From Cylindrotheca closterium (Eukaryota > Bacillariophyta > Bacillariophyceae > Bacillariales > Bacillariaceae): a DNA stretch of 64,000 nt. A program made the position numbers and the translations under genes. The notes below the pieces were generated by a model. That model searched no databases, had not been told where the DNA came from, and saw nothing but the letters and a program-made list of their open reading frames with translations. Positions 9,379 to 20,447 of this stretch are shown piece by piece; position 1 is the first letter of the stretch; the number at the start of each line of letters is the position of its first letter. The stretch spans positions 124,001 through 188,000 of the forward strand of contig CAKOGP040001113.1 of NCBI GenBank assembly GCA_933822405.4. Reading direction: 5' to 3'.

Positions 9379-12300
9379 TCACGTTCGTTCCTTTTCCAGC
9401 ATATGGACTTTCGCAAATGCACCCCAGTTTCGATACAAGCGAATAGCTTCATTCGCATGATGTTCCGCCAAATCTTGAAATGCTTCGTACTCATGCTCTG
9501 TCTTCGTCTTCCTATGAAAGAGAAAATCGGCATACCTTTCATTGAAAAGTGCTGCTTGGTGGATATGCCCAGTACGGGCGGCCAATGCAATGGCCTTGCG
9601 ATACTGATCATCTGCTTGTGTGTGCTTTGTCTTTTGCAATGAAGCTTGTTCAGCATTCAAAAGCATAATGTAGTGCTGAGTATTCGGATTCTTCTGTTCT
9701 GCCCACTTGTCAACGGTACTTTTTATGTTATCTGCAGCCTTGATGAATTTTCGCTTCTTTGTCTTTCTTGCCATTGCGTAGAGGGCAACGCCACGATGAA
9801 AAATTTCAATCATTCCGAGAAAGTGCCCCGGTGCGCCTTTCGCAACGCCACCAGCATCAAGCGCCAGCTCTGCTGCTTGCTCGTAATCGCCCAAGAAGAC
9901 AAATAATTCTAGTTTCGCTAGTTCAATAAATCCTCTTTGAGCGGGTCGTTCTGGGACAAATGTCTCGGCATCAAAAATCGTGCCCTTGAGCTTTTTGGGA
10001 TTGTTTGATTGTCCTGCGAGATTCAACATCAACTGCCAAAAAATTCGAGTAAGCAATGCCTGTTCCGGTTGCTTGAAATCTTCCATCTGGGAAACATTTT
10101 GTCTGATACGTCCTAGAATATCTCCTAATCTTTTCCCCATCACGTATGGATACAGAATGCTGTGGAGCTGCAAGGCCCAGGAGGTGGCAATGAAATTACC
10201 TGATTGCAAACCAAGCTTATATGATCGTAGAATACTTTCAGCACAGCTATGGAGTGGATAGGTGTATGGTAGCACGAATTGGCAGACACTTGCCAGAGTG
10301 CTTGATTCACTGTATTTGGAAGGTTCAGTTTTCAGCAAAAGGAGGCCCACCTCGGAAAAGTAAGTTGCTGCTTCGTAGTCCTTCATCGCCATGCCAGCCA
10401 GCATACCCAGCGTGCTGAATGCTAAACAGGATGTTTTACTCACGCCACGTGCCAGTGTGATCTCCACCATCTCATTCGTAGCCCACATTACCATCACATG
10501 TCTCTTGACCATATAGGCAGAATAACTTAGTCTGAACAAAATCGTCATGATTGCTTCATCCTTGGCATTTCTGAGAGGAGAAAGATTCCTGAATTTCTCT
10601 TTTGGCATCTTCTTTGTCTTTTTAATAGTCGAAAAAATCGAAGCCAGAGCTCGAACTGGTAATGTCCACATACTACCAGGAGAGAGACCCAAGTCGTGAA
10701 GTGCTACGAGGCAGGTCTGCACTGCGTCTTCGGGCTTCATGTCCGATGTCGTTAGCTTCGCAATCTTGGTGATATATGTCGGGGCCTTTTCAAGAGTAGT
10801 AATGCTAGACTGCGACAGCACTTGTTCTATGAACCTATTTGTCTCCTCTGTCCGTCTCAAAGCAAATGCCAACTGTGCCGCCATTGTATACAACCGTAAT
10901 GCAACATCTCGGTGGGTACTCCATTTTCTCTCTGGAAGCAGCTCCATAGCTTTCGTGGCGTATTTCAACGCACTGTTGAACGCAGAGATATGCTTCGCTT
11001 TCTCTGCCGCCCAGATATTCAATTCTACCAGCTCGCCGGTGTCATATACTTCACCTTTGTTCATGAGATCTGTGACGTCAAACAGAACCTTCTCCAGCAT
11101 AGCTTTATCCAATTTGAGAAATAATATTCTGCCAATTTCAGATTGAAAAGACCCGCTGCTCACATTACCAAGGCTCAATGCTGCTTCTTTCACTTTATCG
11201 TGGGCAAAGCGATATGCATCTATTCCATAGAACTCTAGAAAGTTTGCCTCTTCAAGACGACCAAATATCTTTGTAATGTCCTCCTTCTCTTTGCCAAGAA
11301 TCTTCACGGCATGCTCCGTCCATAAGAGATCTATAATGGAAAGTGTTACGGAAGACGATCCAAGGCAGGCGGCGTATTGCATCACCAATAGCACATTATC
11401 AGGCAGTTTCCTCATTCTTGCCTGTAGAAGATCAACTACATTTGCTGTAGACATTGTACGATCCTCGATCACTGTCTTGTCCCATTTCCATTCAAGTGTT
11501 CCAAGATTATACGAGATCAGATCCTCTTCTTCCAGCATGGTGATGAACTCGATGAGAAAGAACGGGTTCCCATTAGTCCTCTTAAAGCAAATCTCGGACA
11601 AGCCTTTGGTGCGTTCTTCATTGTCAATTGATAGCATAGCCATGATCACTTTATTGCTTTGATCTTCATTCAAACTTTCAATTTCCATTTGTGTCAGTTG
11701 AAACTGCTGTTTCTCCGGTTTCTTAGAAATTTCTTCAATCACACTGTACAGAATGTGGTTTTCATTGACTTCATTTGAGCGGTAGCAGCCGACGATCATT
11801 AGCTTGTTTGTATTTTCGGTATCCGAGATCAGCAAGTCCAAGATTTCCAGCGATGAAACGTCAGCCCACTGCAAGTCATCCAATACTAAAACCATAGGAG
11901 ATGCAAACGAAGTCAACACTCGCGTCAACACTCGGAAAACATACTCGAATTGCATCTTTCCAGCATCCAGATTGTAGCCAGCCGGTTCCGCCTTTGTCTT
12001 TTGATACGAGTCAGGAAGTAGACCATCCAAGTCTGGAATTAATCTCAGCAGAAGAGAAATCTCAGATCCCAGACCTGACGCAATGGCGTGGCCAATGCCA
12101 TCATCACCATCATCATCATCATCATCATCATTTTCACTAGAGTCGTCTCCTCCTGCCTCTTCTTTGAGCGATGACGACCTTTTCTTCTTCTCTATGGAAT
12201 GGTTCTTCATGCTTCGGCAGATTTCATTAAAGGCAGCAGCAATCCCCGAGTAAGGCTCATCGCAGGATTGAAAATCAAATTTTCCAACCACAAACATTCC

Positions 12301-12744
12301 ATTTTCGGTCATGGATGTCGTCTTTTGAAGTGCTGTATTTACTAGCTTTGTCTTGCCTGTTCCACTGTAACCTTTCAGAAATACAACTTGCTTCTTATTT
12401 TGATTGTTGTTCTTGTGGTCTTCTTGTATTAGGAGATTGTCAAGACATGATCGTAACGTATTCACTTCCGTTTCCCTTCCAACCAAACCAACGGCGTCAT
12501 ATTGGAGTTTGTTGATGGTCAGTTCTTGGATGTGGATGTTGTCCCTCAGTCTTGAGCTTTTGGAAATTTGAGATTCATACGCCGAAGAAAGGTCGGCTTC
12601 TCCTAATGACCGACGTATGGAGGAAGACATTATTATACGTGAAAAGGAAGCCGCCGTCGATGACATGCTGGTGAATTCACCATTGCTGAGACTTGTTGAG
12701 GACTTGCTTTGCTCATCCAGTGATGGTAAAAGTGATGATGACAT
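9379..12744 (-). CDS. STAND-like AAA ATPase with helical repeat tail
   Basis: A 1121-residue intronless protein. After a Ser-rich N-terminus (1-65) there is an AAA/Orc1-like ATPase module (PF13191-like): an entry motif LVGRETEV (~87-94), Walker A GYSGTGKT (125-132), an acidic Asp run (~203-216) inserted before the second half, and Walker B VLVLDDLQWAD (~284-294). The DDLQWAD form is typical of STAND-type signalling ATPases, as is the GNPFF..E motif after it. The C-terminal ~650 residues look like degenerate TPR-type helices and end in AIRLYRNWGAFAKVHMLEKE, a pattern shared with ATPase regions fused to kinases or cyclases in other lineages. No kinase or cyclase domain is fused here. The likely role is nucleotide-switched scaffolding or signalling; the partner is unknown. 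Start ATG at 12744, stop at 9379. Confidence 0.85.
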   Translation of the reverse strand: MSSSLLPSLDEQSKSSTSLSNGEFTSMSSTAASFSRIIMSSSIRRSLGEADLSSAYESQISKSSRLRDNIHIQELTINKLQYDAVGLVGRETEVNTLRSCLDNLLIQEDHKNNNQNKKQVVFLKGYSGTGKTKLVNTALQKTTSMTENGMFVVGKFDFQSCDEPYSGIAAAFNEICRSMKNHSIEKKKRSSSLKEEAGGDDSSENDDDDDDDGDDGIGHAIASGLGSEISLLLRLIPDLDGLLPDSYQKTKAEPAGYNLDAGKMQFEYVFRVLTRVLTSFASPMVLVLDDLQWADVSSLEILDLLISDTENTNKLMIVGCYRSNEVNENHILYSVIEEISKKPEKQQFQLTQMEIESLNEDQSNKVIMAMLSIDNEERTKGLSEICFKRTNGNPFFLIEFITMLEEEDLISYNLGTLEWKWDKTVIEDRTMSTANVVDLLQARMRKLPDNVLLVMQYAACLGSSSVTLSIIDLLWTEHAVKILGKEKEDITKIFGRLEEANFLEFYGIDAYRFAHDKVKEAALSLGNVSSGSFQSEIGRILFLKLDKAMLEKVLFDVTDLMNKGEVYDTGELVELNIWAAEKAKHISAFNSALKYATKAMELLPERKWSTHRDVALRLYTMAAQLAFALRRTEETNRFIEQVLSQSSITTLEKAPTYITKIAKLTTSDMKPEDAVQTCLVALHDLGLSPGSMWTLPVRALASIFSTIKKTKKMPKEKFRNLSPLRNAKDEAIMTILFRLSYSAYMVKRHVMVMWATNEMVEITLARGVSKTSCLAFSTLGMLAGMAMKDYEAATYFSEVGLLLLKTEPSKYSESSTLASVCQFVLPYTYPLHSCAESILRSYKLGLQSGNFIATSWALQLHSILYPYVMGKRLGDILGRIRQNVSQMEDFKQPEQALLTRIFWQLMLNLAGQSNNPKKLKGTIFDAETFVPERPAQRGFIELAKLELFVFLGDYEQAAELALDAGGVAKGAPGHFLGMIEIFHRGVALYAMARKTKKRKFIKAADNIKSTVDKWAEQKNPNTQHYIMLLNAEQASLQKTKHTQADDQYRKAIALAARTGHIHQAALFNERYADFLFHRKTKTEHEYEAFQDLAEHHANEAIRLYRNWGAFAKVHMLEKERT

Positions 12745-13516
12745 TGGTTGTATCTTGTTTGATGAGCGGTTTGGACGAATATATGCATAAAATATTCTGC
12801 TGAATAATGATAATAGTCACGTGACTAAATAACTGCTGATATTGCGTAGCAGAAAGGATGGACTATTTTATGAAAGGCGTTTAAATCACGTCACCACCAC
12901 CTTACAGCCCCCTTTTGGCAAAATCGGAAGTTGTGAACATTTCAAGTTAAATTGGCTCATGCCCTGCGAGCTCAGAGATGCCTGCAAAGTAGCAATAAAT
13001 ACCTTATTATTATTGGGACCCATGGGCATTGTGCGAACTGTATGTAAGCAATGATCAATGTTTTTTTATAGGACGACTACCTACAAGAAGTACTACAATT
13101 GCTGACTTGGATACACTAGTAGCTACCCTTCTAGTAGGAGCAAAAGTGAATGCTTTCAAATAGTCTTATTTATTATAAAAACGAAAAATAGAAGCCACCT
13201 CTCTGTTGTTAGGCCGAAACAAACGGCACCATTGGGGTACACACCACATGATAGTAGTACGTACTGCGTACCGGCATATTTTAATTCGCAAAATGAGAGT
13301 TGACTAAGTCGACCCGTTTCGGGTACCTACCCGCTTCTGTTATTGCCTCCGCTCAGTTTGTCTCCATGTATTGTAGTGTAATGGCAGGTTAACACCAATG
13401 TCTGATTACTCTATCTATACCTGCTGTCACGCCCAACCAACAGAATGGTGATACATTCCGGTGATCGCCATGGTATCCTACATACTAGCGCCACTTTGTA
13501 TTCCTTACAATATATA
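12745..13516. other. Intergenic, no supported gene
   Basis: This lies upstream of the ATPase and downstream of the 11-mer repeat protein, both on the minus strand. It contains short GTAC and ACCGG words and no convincing ORF. The ATPase promoter should lie at its left end. Confidence 0.5.
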
Positions 13517-14611
13517 TTAACTCATTTGCATTCCCAATTCTTCATTGAGATTGGTATTATGGCGGTGTCTTCCAAATTGAGAAGATTCCTTCGCTGCTTC
13601 ATTGGCCATGTAGGTGGCCCCTCCGGTGGCCAAGAGAGCCGCACCGGCACCCTTGTTGCCGCGGGCCAACAAAATGCCACCCGCCAAGACGGCAGCTCCC
13701 GTGAGGACATTGGCAATAAAGGACGTGGACGAATCTTGCTCCATTGTGGTAGTTTTGGCAGTTGCGTTCCGAGGTGGCGACCGAGAGGCATGCCGAGCAT
13801 GAGCTGGTGGAGAGGGCGACCGAGACTTTGGCTTTTGAAACACTTGTCCAATCCGTTTGGTCTCTTCTTCAATGGCCTTGCCCAATTTTTGGGATTCCTT
13901 TTGAATGGATGTCCCAATCTTTTGGCCTTCTTTTTGGATTGACGAACCAATCTTTTGTCCCTCCTTGCCAATGGCATCGCCCAAGTGCTTGACCGAAGCT
14001 CCTAGCGACGCAACAAACTTCTGAGGACCTCTGGGAGGTTGTGTCGATTGTGGTGGAGGAGAAGCATCTTCATTGTTGTTGTTGCCACCAGTCTCCTCTT
14101 GTTGCTTGGGAGCATCTTGCGCCTTGGAGTCGTGCGTACAATTAGCATCATCCTTGGACGCAGCTGTCTTGTTTTCATTATTGAATGATGTTTCTGTTTC
14201 TGTTTCTTCTTCGTCTTCATTGTTGGGCACCACGACCGTGTCCACAAGGAGTGAATCAGCAGTAGTTTCAGCATTCGAGTCCATGTCGTTGACGGCCGCG
14301 TTGATATCCTTATCCACTGTAGAGTGCTCCATAACAGAACTATGATTATCGACAGAAGCATCGTGCATGTTCTGTGTCAATGGCTGAAGGAATTCATTCA
14401 GACCTTCGTCTTCACCACCATTGACCGACATTTGACTTGCGCTTGAGGGCAACAGTTGACGACGTTCCTCTTCTTCATCATTGTTGTTATCGTAATCGTC
14501 CACGATTAAGTCTTGCTCCGAGACTTCGTCCTCCGCAGCGGAAGAGGAGGAGGAACCCGCAGAGATGACTTCCCAGTCGTTTTCTTCTGTGTAGTTTGGA
14601 TTGAGGCCCAT
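13517..14611 (-). CDS. Amphipathic 11-mer repeat protein with glycine-rich hydrophobic hairpin
   Basis: A 364-residue protein of unknown family. The N-terminal half is acidic and disordered, starting with an NDWEVI motif near residue 12 and rich in Glu, Asp, Asn and Ser. Residues ~205-260 contain consecutive 11-residue units of the type GKEGQKIGSSI, QKEGQKIGTSI, QKESQKLGKAI, EEETKRIGQVF. This spacing gives an 11/3 amphipathic helix, as in perilipins, synucleins, apolipoproteins and LEA proteins. A Ser/Pro/Arg linker follows, then ~45 small and hydrophobic residues with regular glycines (GAAVLAGGILLARG and GAGAALLATGGATY), resembling a glycine-zipper membrane hairpin. Binding to a membrane or lipid-droplet surface is inferred from this pattern only. 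Start ATG 14611. Confidence 0.75.
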   Translation of the reverse strand: MGLNPNYTEENDWEVISAGSSSSSAAEDEVSEQDLIVDDYDNNNDEEEERRQLLPSSASQMSVNGGEDEGLNEFLQPLTQNMHDASVDNHSSVMEHSTVDKDINAAVNDMDSNAETTADSLLVDTVVVPNNEDEEETETETSFNNENKTAASKDDANCTHDSKAQDAPKQQEETGGNNNNEDASPPPQSTQPPRGPQKFVASLGASVKHLGDAIGKEGQKIGSSIQKEGQKIGTSIQKESQKLGKAIEEETKRIGQVFQKPKSRSPSPPAHARHASRSPPRNATAKTTTMEQDSSTSFIANVLTGAAVLAGGILLARGNKGAGAALLATGGATYMANEAAKESSQFGRHRHNTNLNEELGMQMS

Positions 14612-15117
14612 TCTAAATTATAGTCTTTTGTATTAGTATGGAGCACTACTGTACAGCTGTCTTATTGTCTGTACTGTGTAATTTATGAGCTTGTTGGTCG
14701 TGTGTGGATAAAGTTTATTGACTTGTGACTTGTGATGATCACTTTGTGGATGTCAATCGAAATGCCATGAGTTTACTTTTTTTAACTCGTGCTTCAAAAA
14801 ATCAACACGGTGATATTCTTTCAACTGCTTGCCTGCTCGCGCGATCGATCGCATCGCTCGCTTGTACTAAGAAGTTCGGCTCGACTGAACCGACTAAAAT
14901 GAGGTTACTGCCCTATGCCCTATGTTCTTTTATTTTCACTTTGAACTTGTATTTACTTCATGGGTCCGTGAATTCGATGAAACGGACAAGCATGAAGTGT
15001 TAGTTGTCTTTGTGTGTTTTGCTTAGCATTACTACTAGTTTGTAATAATCAGTCTTCCTTGCCCACCAAGAGAATCAATCCATCATCTATTCATTCATTC
15101 ATCTAATCGTCCAATGC
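14612..15117. other. Intergenic, no supported gene
   Basis: This is the promoter side of the 11-mer repeat gene and the 3' side of the bL12m gene. It has ATCATT/TTCATTCATTCAT runs near 15090-15110 and no ORF with recognisable content. Confidence 0.5.
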
Positions 15118-15990
15118 TTAAGAAATTTCTATTTGAGCACCCACAGCTTCCAATTGTGCCTTGAGTTCTTCGGCCTTTTCTGGCTTGAGTTCCTTTTGAA
15201 TAATCTTGGGAGCAGATTCCACCAATTCCTTGGCCTCCTTCAAACCAAGACCCGCAATCGATCTCACCTCTTTAATGACCTTGATCTTGGCCTTGGCGTC
15301 AAAGCCGACCAACTTTAGGTCTTTCAAGAGCTTTTCTTCCTTTACCTCTTCAGGAGCCGCCGCTGCAGCAGCACCTCCAATGGGTCCCGCACCCGCTGCT
15401 TGAACCTGGTTCCATTTGATGCCCAACTCTTCATTGACCACCATGGTCAACAAATGAACTTCGACCATGTCCAAATGCAAGATTTGTTCAAAGAGGCCAT
15501 TGACTTTTTGAATGGAATCTTCCGAAAGTGGTGGCGGAGGAGTAAAGGCATATTCAATCTCCGTAGGATGCGGTTCGTCATCACTAGTACTAGTAGGGTC
15601 TTCTCCTCCTGCTTGTGGGGCGGCATCCACAGCAGCAGCGGCAGCAGCAGCATCTTCCAATTGGCTAGGAGTCGCATGAAAGGAGCGGTATAGCAAGGAT
15701 TTGGCAGCCGAAATGGATGGCTCGGATGTTATCGAATTTTGCAGGATGTTACTACAGCTCATCCATCGTCCCTGTTGATTCATTGGCGAAGTAGTAGAGA
15801 ATCCAGCTGTAGTAGTACCAACAGTAGAAGAAGAAGAACTGCATGTAGAAGCAGCAGCAGCAGCAGCAGCATACATGGTCCTGCTGGATTTGTGCCCTCC
15901 CAAACTTATTTTTCGAACCTGTGACCGGACTGCAGTCTTGGCGTGAGCAGTAATGGCGGCGGAGAGTGGTGGTCGTAATAGAGGATTCAT
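15118..15990 (-). CDS. Mitochondrial ribosomal protein bL12m (L7/L12)
   Basis: A predicted 290-residue precursor. The C-terminal ~75 residues are the L7/L12 factor-binding domain ([39 protein letters not shown]), preceded by an Ala/Gly hinge and an N-terminal dimerisation region ([20 protein letters not shown]). The first ~120 residues are Ala/Ser/Thr/Arg-rich with few acidic residues, including a poly-Ala and a poly-Ser stretch, as in a mitochondrial presequence. Plastid rpl12 is normally plastid-encoded in diatoms, so a nuclear copy with this leader fits the mitochondrial ribosomal stalk. I chose ATG 15990 ([13 protein letters not shown]); the frame is open to an ATG at 16200, but that would put 70 polar residues before a good presequence. 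It recruits translation GTPases. Confidence 0.9.
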   Translation of the reverse strand: MNPLLRPPLSAAITAHAKTAVRSQVRKISLGGHKSSRTMYAAAAAAASTCSSSSSTVGTTTAGFSTTSPMNQQGRWMSCSNILQNSITSEPSISAAKSLLYRSFHATPSQLEDAAAAAAAVDAAPQAGGEDPTSTSDDEPHPTEIEYAFTPPPPLSEDSIQKVNGLFEQILHLDMVEVHLLTMVVNEELGIKWNQVQAAGAGPIGGAAAAAAPEEVKEEKLLKDLKLVGFDAKAKIKVIKEVRSIAGLGLKEAKELVESAPKIIQKELKPEKAEELKAQLEAVGAQIEIS

Positions 15991-18059
15991 TTTGGAGTTG
16001 TGATTTGTCCTCAATATTTTGGGAAATTTGGAGTTCTGTATTTGATTTTCTGAGTCTTTCGAGCCAGACTTGTGCAGCTTATAAAATTTACCGCGATAAA
16101 GTTGAGGATATCTGGGTCTCCTTGACCTTGATGGATGAGATGAACAACACAAGGATGATGATGTGCGGTGGTGTTGATGAACGATCATCATCCGTTTCAC
16201 ATATCATGACGGGTGCCAGACGGACACTGTCAGCTGGGTCGAATCAATCAATCATAATAAAGCCATTAGAAAACTACAGTATCCAATAAAAAATGATAGC
16301 GTTTTTCCACAATTTGAAATTGATGCATTTGCTACAGCCACAAGCAAAGAAAATCTTTGCTTCTAGTTCTCATTGCCGCTGATGGGTCGATTACTGTTGC
16401 TTAGGAACGCCCTGCTCAAGAATGTAACTATCTAGTAATCAAAATCTCTGCGCCTTCTTTCTAGGCTACCAAATCAACGTGCGCATCAACAAACACTTGG
16501 TTGGCTGACATGCCATTGAGTTCACTGGAAGGATTGGAATGGGATGTCAGTGCGAAAATGGCAGCAATCCAACGGTAGGATGATGTAGTAATAATCATTA
16601 TCAGGAGGAATCATGATCCATAGCTGCAACAGGGGTAGTAACACCAAAGGGGATCAAAAAAGCTCGGGACAGGGCAAGTCGGACGACAATAATGCTGATC
16701 GATCATTATCTTGTCTTCTTTTGTATCATCTGACTCGGAGGAGAAGTAGGGTACTACCATTATTGGAAGAACTTGAATGCCAACGGCTGCCTTTTCGGTA
16801 AACATGCTGGTCATGATGCTGTTCTTTGATGTATATTATAATCCCTTGCGCCGTTCCGTTTGTGGAATGTTGGACGACTCGCGAAAATGGGAACTTTGGG
16901 TCGGCCCCAAGATTGTTCCAGAATATATATTCGGCTCACGGACATTTCGACACTGAAAATCGTTCTTCTCATCGATCAGCGCTGTCTAGTGGAAGACAGC
17001 ACACGGCTCAGATTCATGGCCGGCGATGGAGCATTCTTGGAAAGTGATGATATCTAATACTATTTTCGCTGCTCGTCTTGGTGGGTTCGTAGCAGATGAA
17101 GATCGACCTGTAGTACTACCTGATGCAGTGTTTAGTTCTTGTGTTTTGCATTGGGAATCCTCTCAGAGCAGCCAGTTTTCTCTCTGCGGATGCCTCTTGC
17201 TCCCTCTTCCCAGTTCATCATACCGGCATTCCACCGAAGAAGCAATGCATCCATCCGAGTTGCAAGAGGATGACGATGAGCAAGAATCATCTCGATCAGT
17301 TTGAAACGTTTTGTTCTTTGGGAGATTACTTTTCTCAAGAACAATCACCTCAAGTGATGATGGATAAGTAGTTCAGTAGCAGATCCAATTCGATTTGATA
17401 GTCATATGGACGTCAGGTGAACGTTTAGAGGCTAGCTCCAAGTCGATGTACCGTAGTATCAAACGAAGCACGCAGTATGCGAGATTGCTTTGGATTTATT
17501 GTGACTGCGGATTTTGTTTGGTACCGGTTCAGGCTATAGTCCGTCGTCCGCTATATTATTTTCCAGAAAACCCCGCCCCCGGGTTATCCTCCGTCTTGAA
17601 GAGAGGAGCGCGGGAAAGTGCAAAAGGCCCGTTCTTATTTCCCCGATGGGCGTTTTCAAGGTACTTTTAATGCCTCTTTCTCCGAGACAATCGTTCTGGT
17701 CATGTTTTTGCACGACCTATGTTATTATGTGATATTAAAAAGCGAGTTTCAAATGAAAGGGAGTTACGCGTTTCATTAAATCCAAATCTTTTTTCCAAGT
17801 GTTCCCCAAAGCGAAGATCTTCGTTCGGATGATTGAGCGTTGGCGTCGCGGTAGCATTAAAGTTCCTGAAGGTTAAGTGAAAATCATCAAGAATCTTGAG
17901 GAATGGTTTTGGTAGCCTCCATTAAATGTGATTCCAGAATTTTGAAGTACAGGGACATTCTAGGAGAGAGGATTTATAAGCTGCCTGTGAAGAGAAAGAC
18001 CGAAGATTACCCAAGAAAACCTCACGTGCGAACCAAAATGGGACACTACCAAAAACGAG
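15991..18059. other. Intergenic, no supported gene
   Basis: About 2 kb without a supportable coding region on either strand; the open frames are short and lack family motifs. A TTTATAAG element at 17973 lies ~85 bp before the HA gene start at 18060 and may be its TATA box. Confidence 0.5.
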
Positions 18060-19575
18060 ATGTCATCACAACAGGATATTACACAAAGTTTAGAAACGAA
18101 CGCTCAGATGAATTTTTCAATGACAACTGAACCATTCTTCAATTCACACCAGCTATCCAAGGAGTATCCACAGCAACTAAACGAGGCTGGACAACATTCT
18201 GGCGCTGAAAAGTCGTTGGCACAGCTTCTAAACCTTGACTACAAGTCAAATCCTGCGGTTCCCCGCGCCCTTTCATCCAACAACACTAATATGAATACTT
18301 CCAATTTGTTAAAGCCATCTGACCCCACTGATTACTCGAACTACAATGTCAACAGTCTCTTCTCTGCTTTGGCTGCTCAACAGGCTGCTCAACACACAGC
18401 ACCAGAAGCTCCAGCTGGCATTCTGCATCAATCGCTCCTTTCAGCTCCTGTTCCATCCACTACTCCTGCCACAGCTGCTGCTGCTCTTGACGTGTGTCAG
18501 CACTCCTCGAACGAAATTCAGTCCCTGAATGCATCCTTGAGTGCCCCTCAAACCGCTACTGCTCAAGACAACAGCTTTACCGCTTTTGAACCTTCTCCCA
18601 TCAACGAAAACAAGATGAATGTCTTACAACAGGGCGTAGACGGTGCCTATGCTCTGGAACTCTGGAGGCAACAGCAACAGCACCAAATTCAAAAGCTCTT
18701 TAACATGGCACTCCAACCAGGTTCAGCAGCCAATCTTCCACAAAATTCCGCTGCCAACCTCAGATCACTTTTGGCTGGAAGCACCAGGAGCAGTGGCAAC
18801 GAAGCCGCTAAAAGAGCCTCCGCCAGTATCTTGCCTTCTGCTCTCGTGGATCCAGACATGTTCCACCCCGCTGCCGCCAAGAAACAGCGTGTAGAAGCCA
18901 CTCCAGTGGCTCCTCCTATGGTCGAAGACTCTATGAATCAATCGGGTCGCTTTCGAGACTATCAAAGCTGCCAATGGTCCATTCGGTTCCACGAGTTGCA
19001 ACTCTTCCGCAAGGAAAAAGGTCATTGCTGTGTCCCACATGGGTATCCCAAAAATATTGTATTGGTAAGAAGCCAGGACGACACAATCTATATCTCTCGC
19101 TTGTTGCAGCATTGGACTTTTGTTACTAAAATCAACACTTTTTGTTTTCTCTCAGGCACGATGGGTGAAGCGTCAGAGGTATCAGTATAAGCTCCGAGCA
19201 GAAGGGAAACCCAGTACAATGACCATTGAACGCATCAATGCCCTCGAAAGTATTGGCTTTATCTGGGACTCTCATGGAGCTTGCTGGATGGAACGATACA
19301 ATGAGTTGAAGGAGTACGCCAGCAAACATGGCAGCTGCAACATTTCCAGTAGATACATTGACCTTCATGGAAGCCAGCTTTCATCCTGGGTCAAGTGTCA
19401 AAGAAGACTCTACAAAATGTACATGGATAACAAAGCAACCAACATGACTGCTGAACGCATTGCAAAACTTGAGAGTATTGGATTTGAATGGGAATTGAGA
19501 CGCTCCCGCAATTCAATAAGCTCTAAGCAGGAATCGCAGGAAGTTCCTGACATCCAAAATTTTGGTCAAGTTTGA
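18060..19575 (+). CDS. Two-HA-domain protein with intron in first HA domain
   Basis: Exons 18060-19064 and 19156-19575 join in phase 0 across a 91-bp intron (GTAAGA...CTCAG), giving 474 residues. The join restores the conserved L-ARWVKRQRYQYKL core of the first HA domain, which is uninterrupted in the paralogues at 2761 and 6008. Residues 1-300 are Gln/Ala/Ser/Asn-rich and low complexity, with a basic patch (AAKKQRVE) just before the HA region. The two HA domains follow: GHCCVPHGYPKN through GFIWDSHGACW, then HGSCNISSRYIDLHG, ending GFEWELRRSRNS. In the second, the usual GHCNVP is HGSCNIS, a divergence from the other copies. ATG 18060 is used; no transcript data support it. A nuclear nucleic-acid-binding role is inferred. 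Confidence 0.85.
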
Positions 19576-20447
19576 TGATATTGAATTTGGTGGCTACTAA
19601 CTAGTTTCCATCCACTATAGCATCTTATAAATAAGGGATTGAATATGTATTCTTCGATGGATGCCCATGTACCATGAAAGACCCAAAATTAGCACAACAT
19701 ATCTACTGCTCTCTCACTAGAAACGTCGATGTGCTTTATATATTTGAGGTAGTCACAGTCCAAGAACTACGAAACAAAGTTGCCCTTCAACTCGCTCATT
19801 GTGGCGCTATCATCAGTAAGGAGGAGCGAAATGATACGACCGGTACCAGTACAAGGTACCAAGTGCTACTACGATACTAGCGTTCAACGTTCTTGCATCG
19901 AACTAATTGATCCCACTGACTGGTACTTTACCACGAGAATGCTCCCTCTCTCTCTCTCCAAGTTCTCTTTTTAAAAGAGATGGAGCGGACCGCGGTGGGT
20001 GATATTTTAAGATCGATGTCTCTGGCACCACTGTTGCGCGTCATAATATAAAAGTAGGTACATCATAGGCAGTTTAGGGTCCCAACCGAGGAAAATGTGA
20101 TCACAACCAGAGAAGAAGCTTTCGCGCGTTTTTTATCTCATTCTTCTGAAGCATGTTAGAAGGTTGGTAAAGCGGAAAAACTATTTAACAACACAAGAAT
20201 TCCTCGATTTCTGAAATCAAGAGGTCGCGTCAAGCTTAAAACCTCAGAAACCCGCTTCAAGTTGGGTGGCGGTTAGAAATCCAGTCGAATGACTCCTCTG
20301 TTTGACTCAATGGACCACTATTGGTCATTGACAGTTTCCATTTGGTGGTGGCAATTGAAAAAAAGAAGGAACATCAAGACATTACCATAAAACAGAGCCT
20401 CCATACAGACGTGCTATTTCCATTACCCTTCCATTCAAAAGCACAAA
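19576..20447. other. Intergenic, no supported gene
   Basis: Holds the 3' flank of the HA gene and the upstream region of the protease gene. ATAATATAAAAG at 20043 is TATA-like but ~400 bp from the protease ATG. A CTCTCTCTCT run is at 19946-19958. No coding content is recognised. Confidence 0.5.

Noticed and set aside
12081..12140. Histidine run on the plus strand
   Set aside because: Reverse reading of the Asp repeat in the ATPase gene.
13445..13942. 165-codon plus-strand frame
   Set aside because: Antisense shadow of the 11-mer repeat protein gene.
15118..15990. Plastid ribosomal protein L12
   Set aside because: Diatom plastids encode their own rpl12, and the leader lacks a signal peptide with a Phe site; mitochondrial assignment is preferred.
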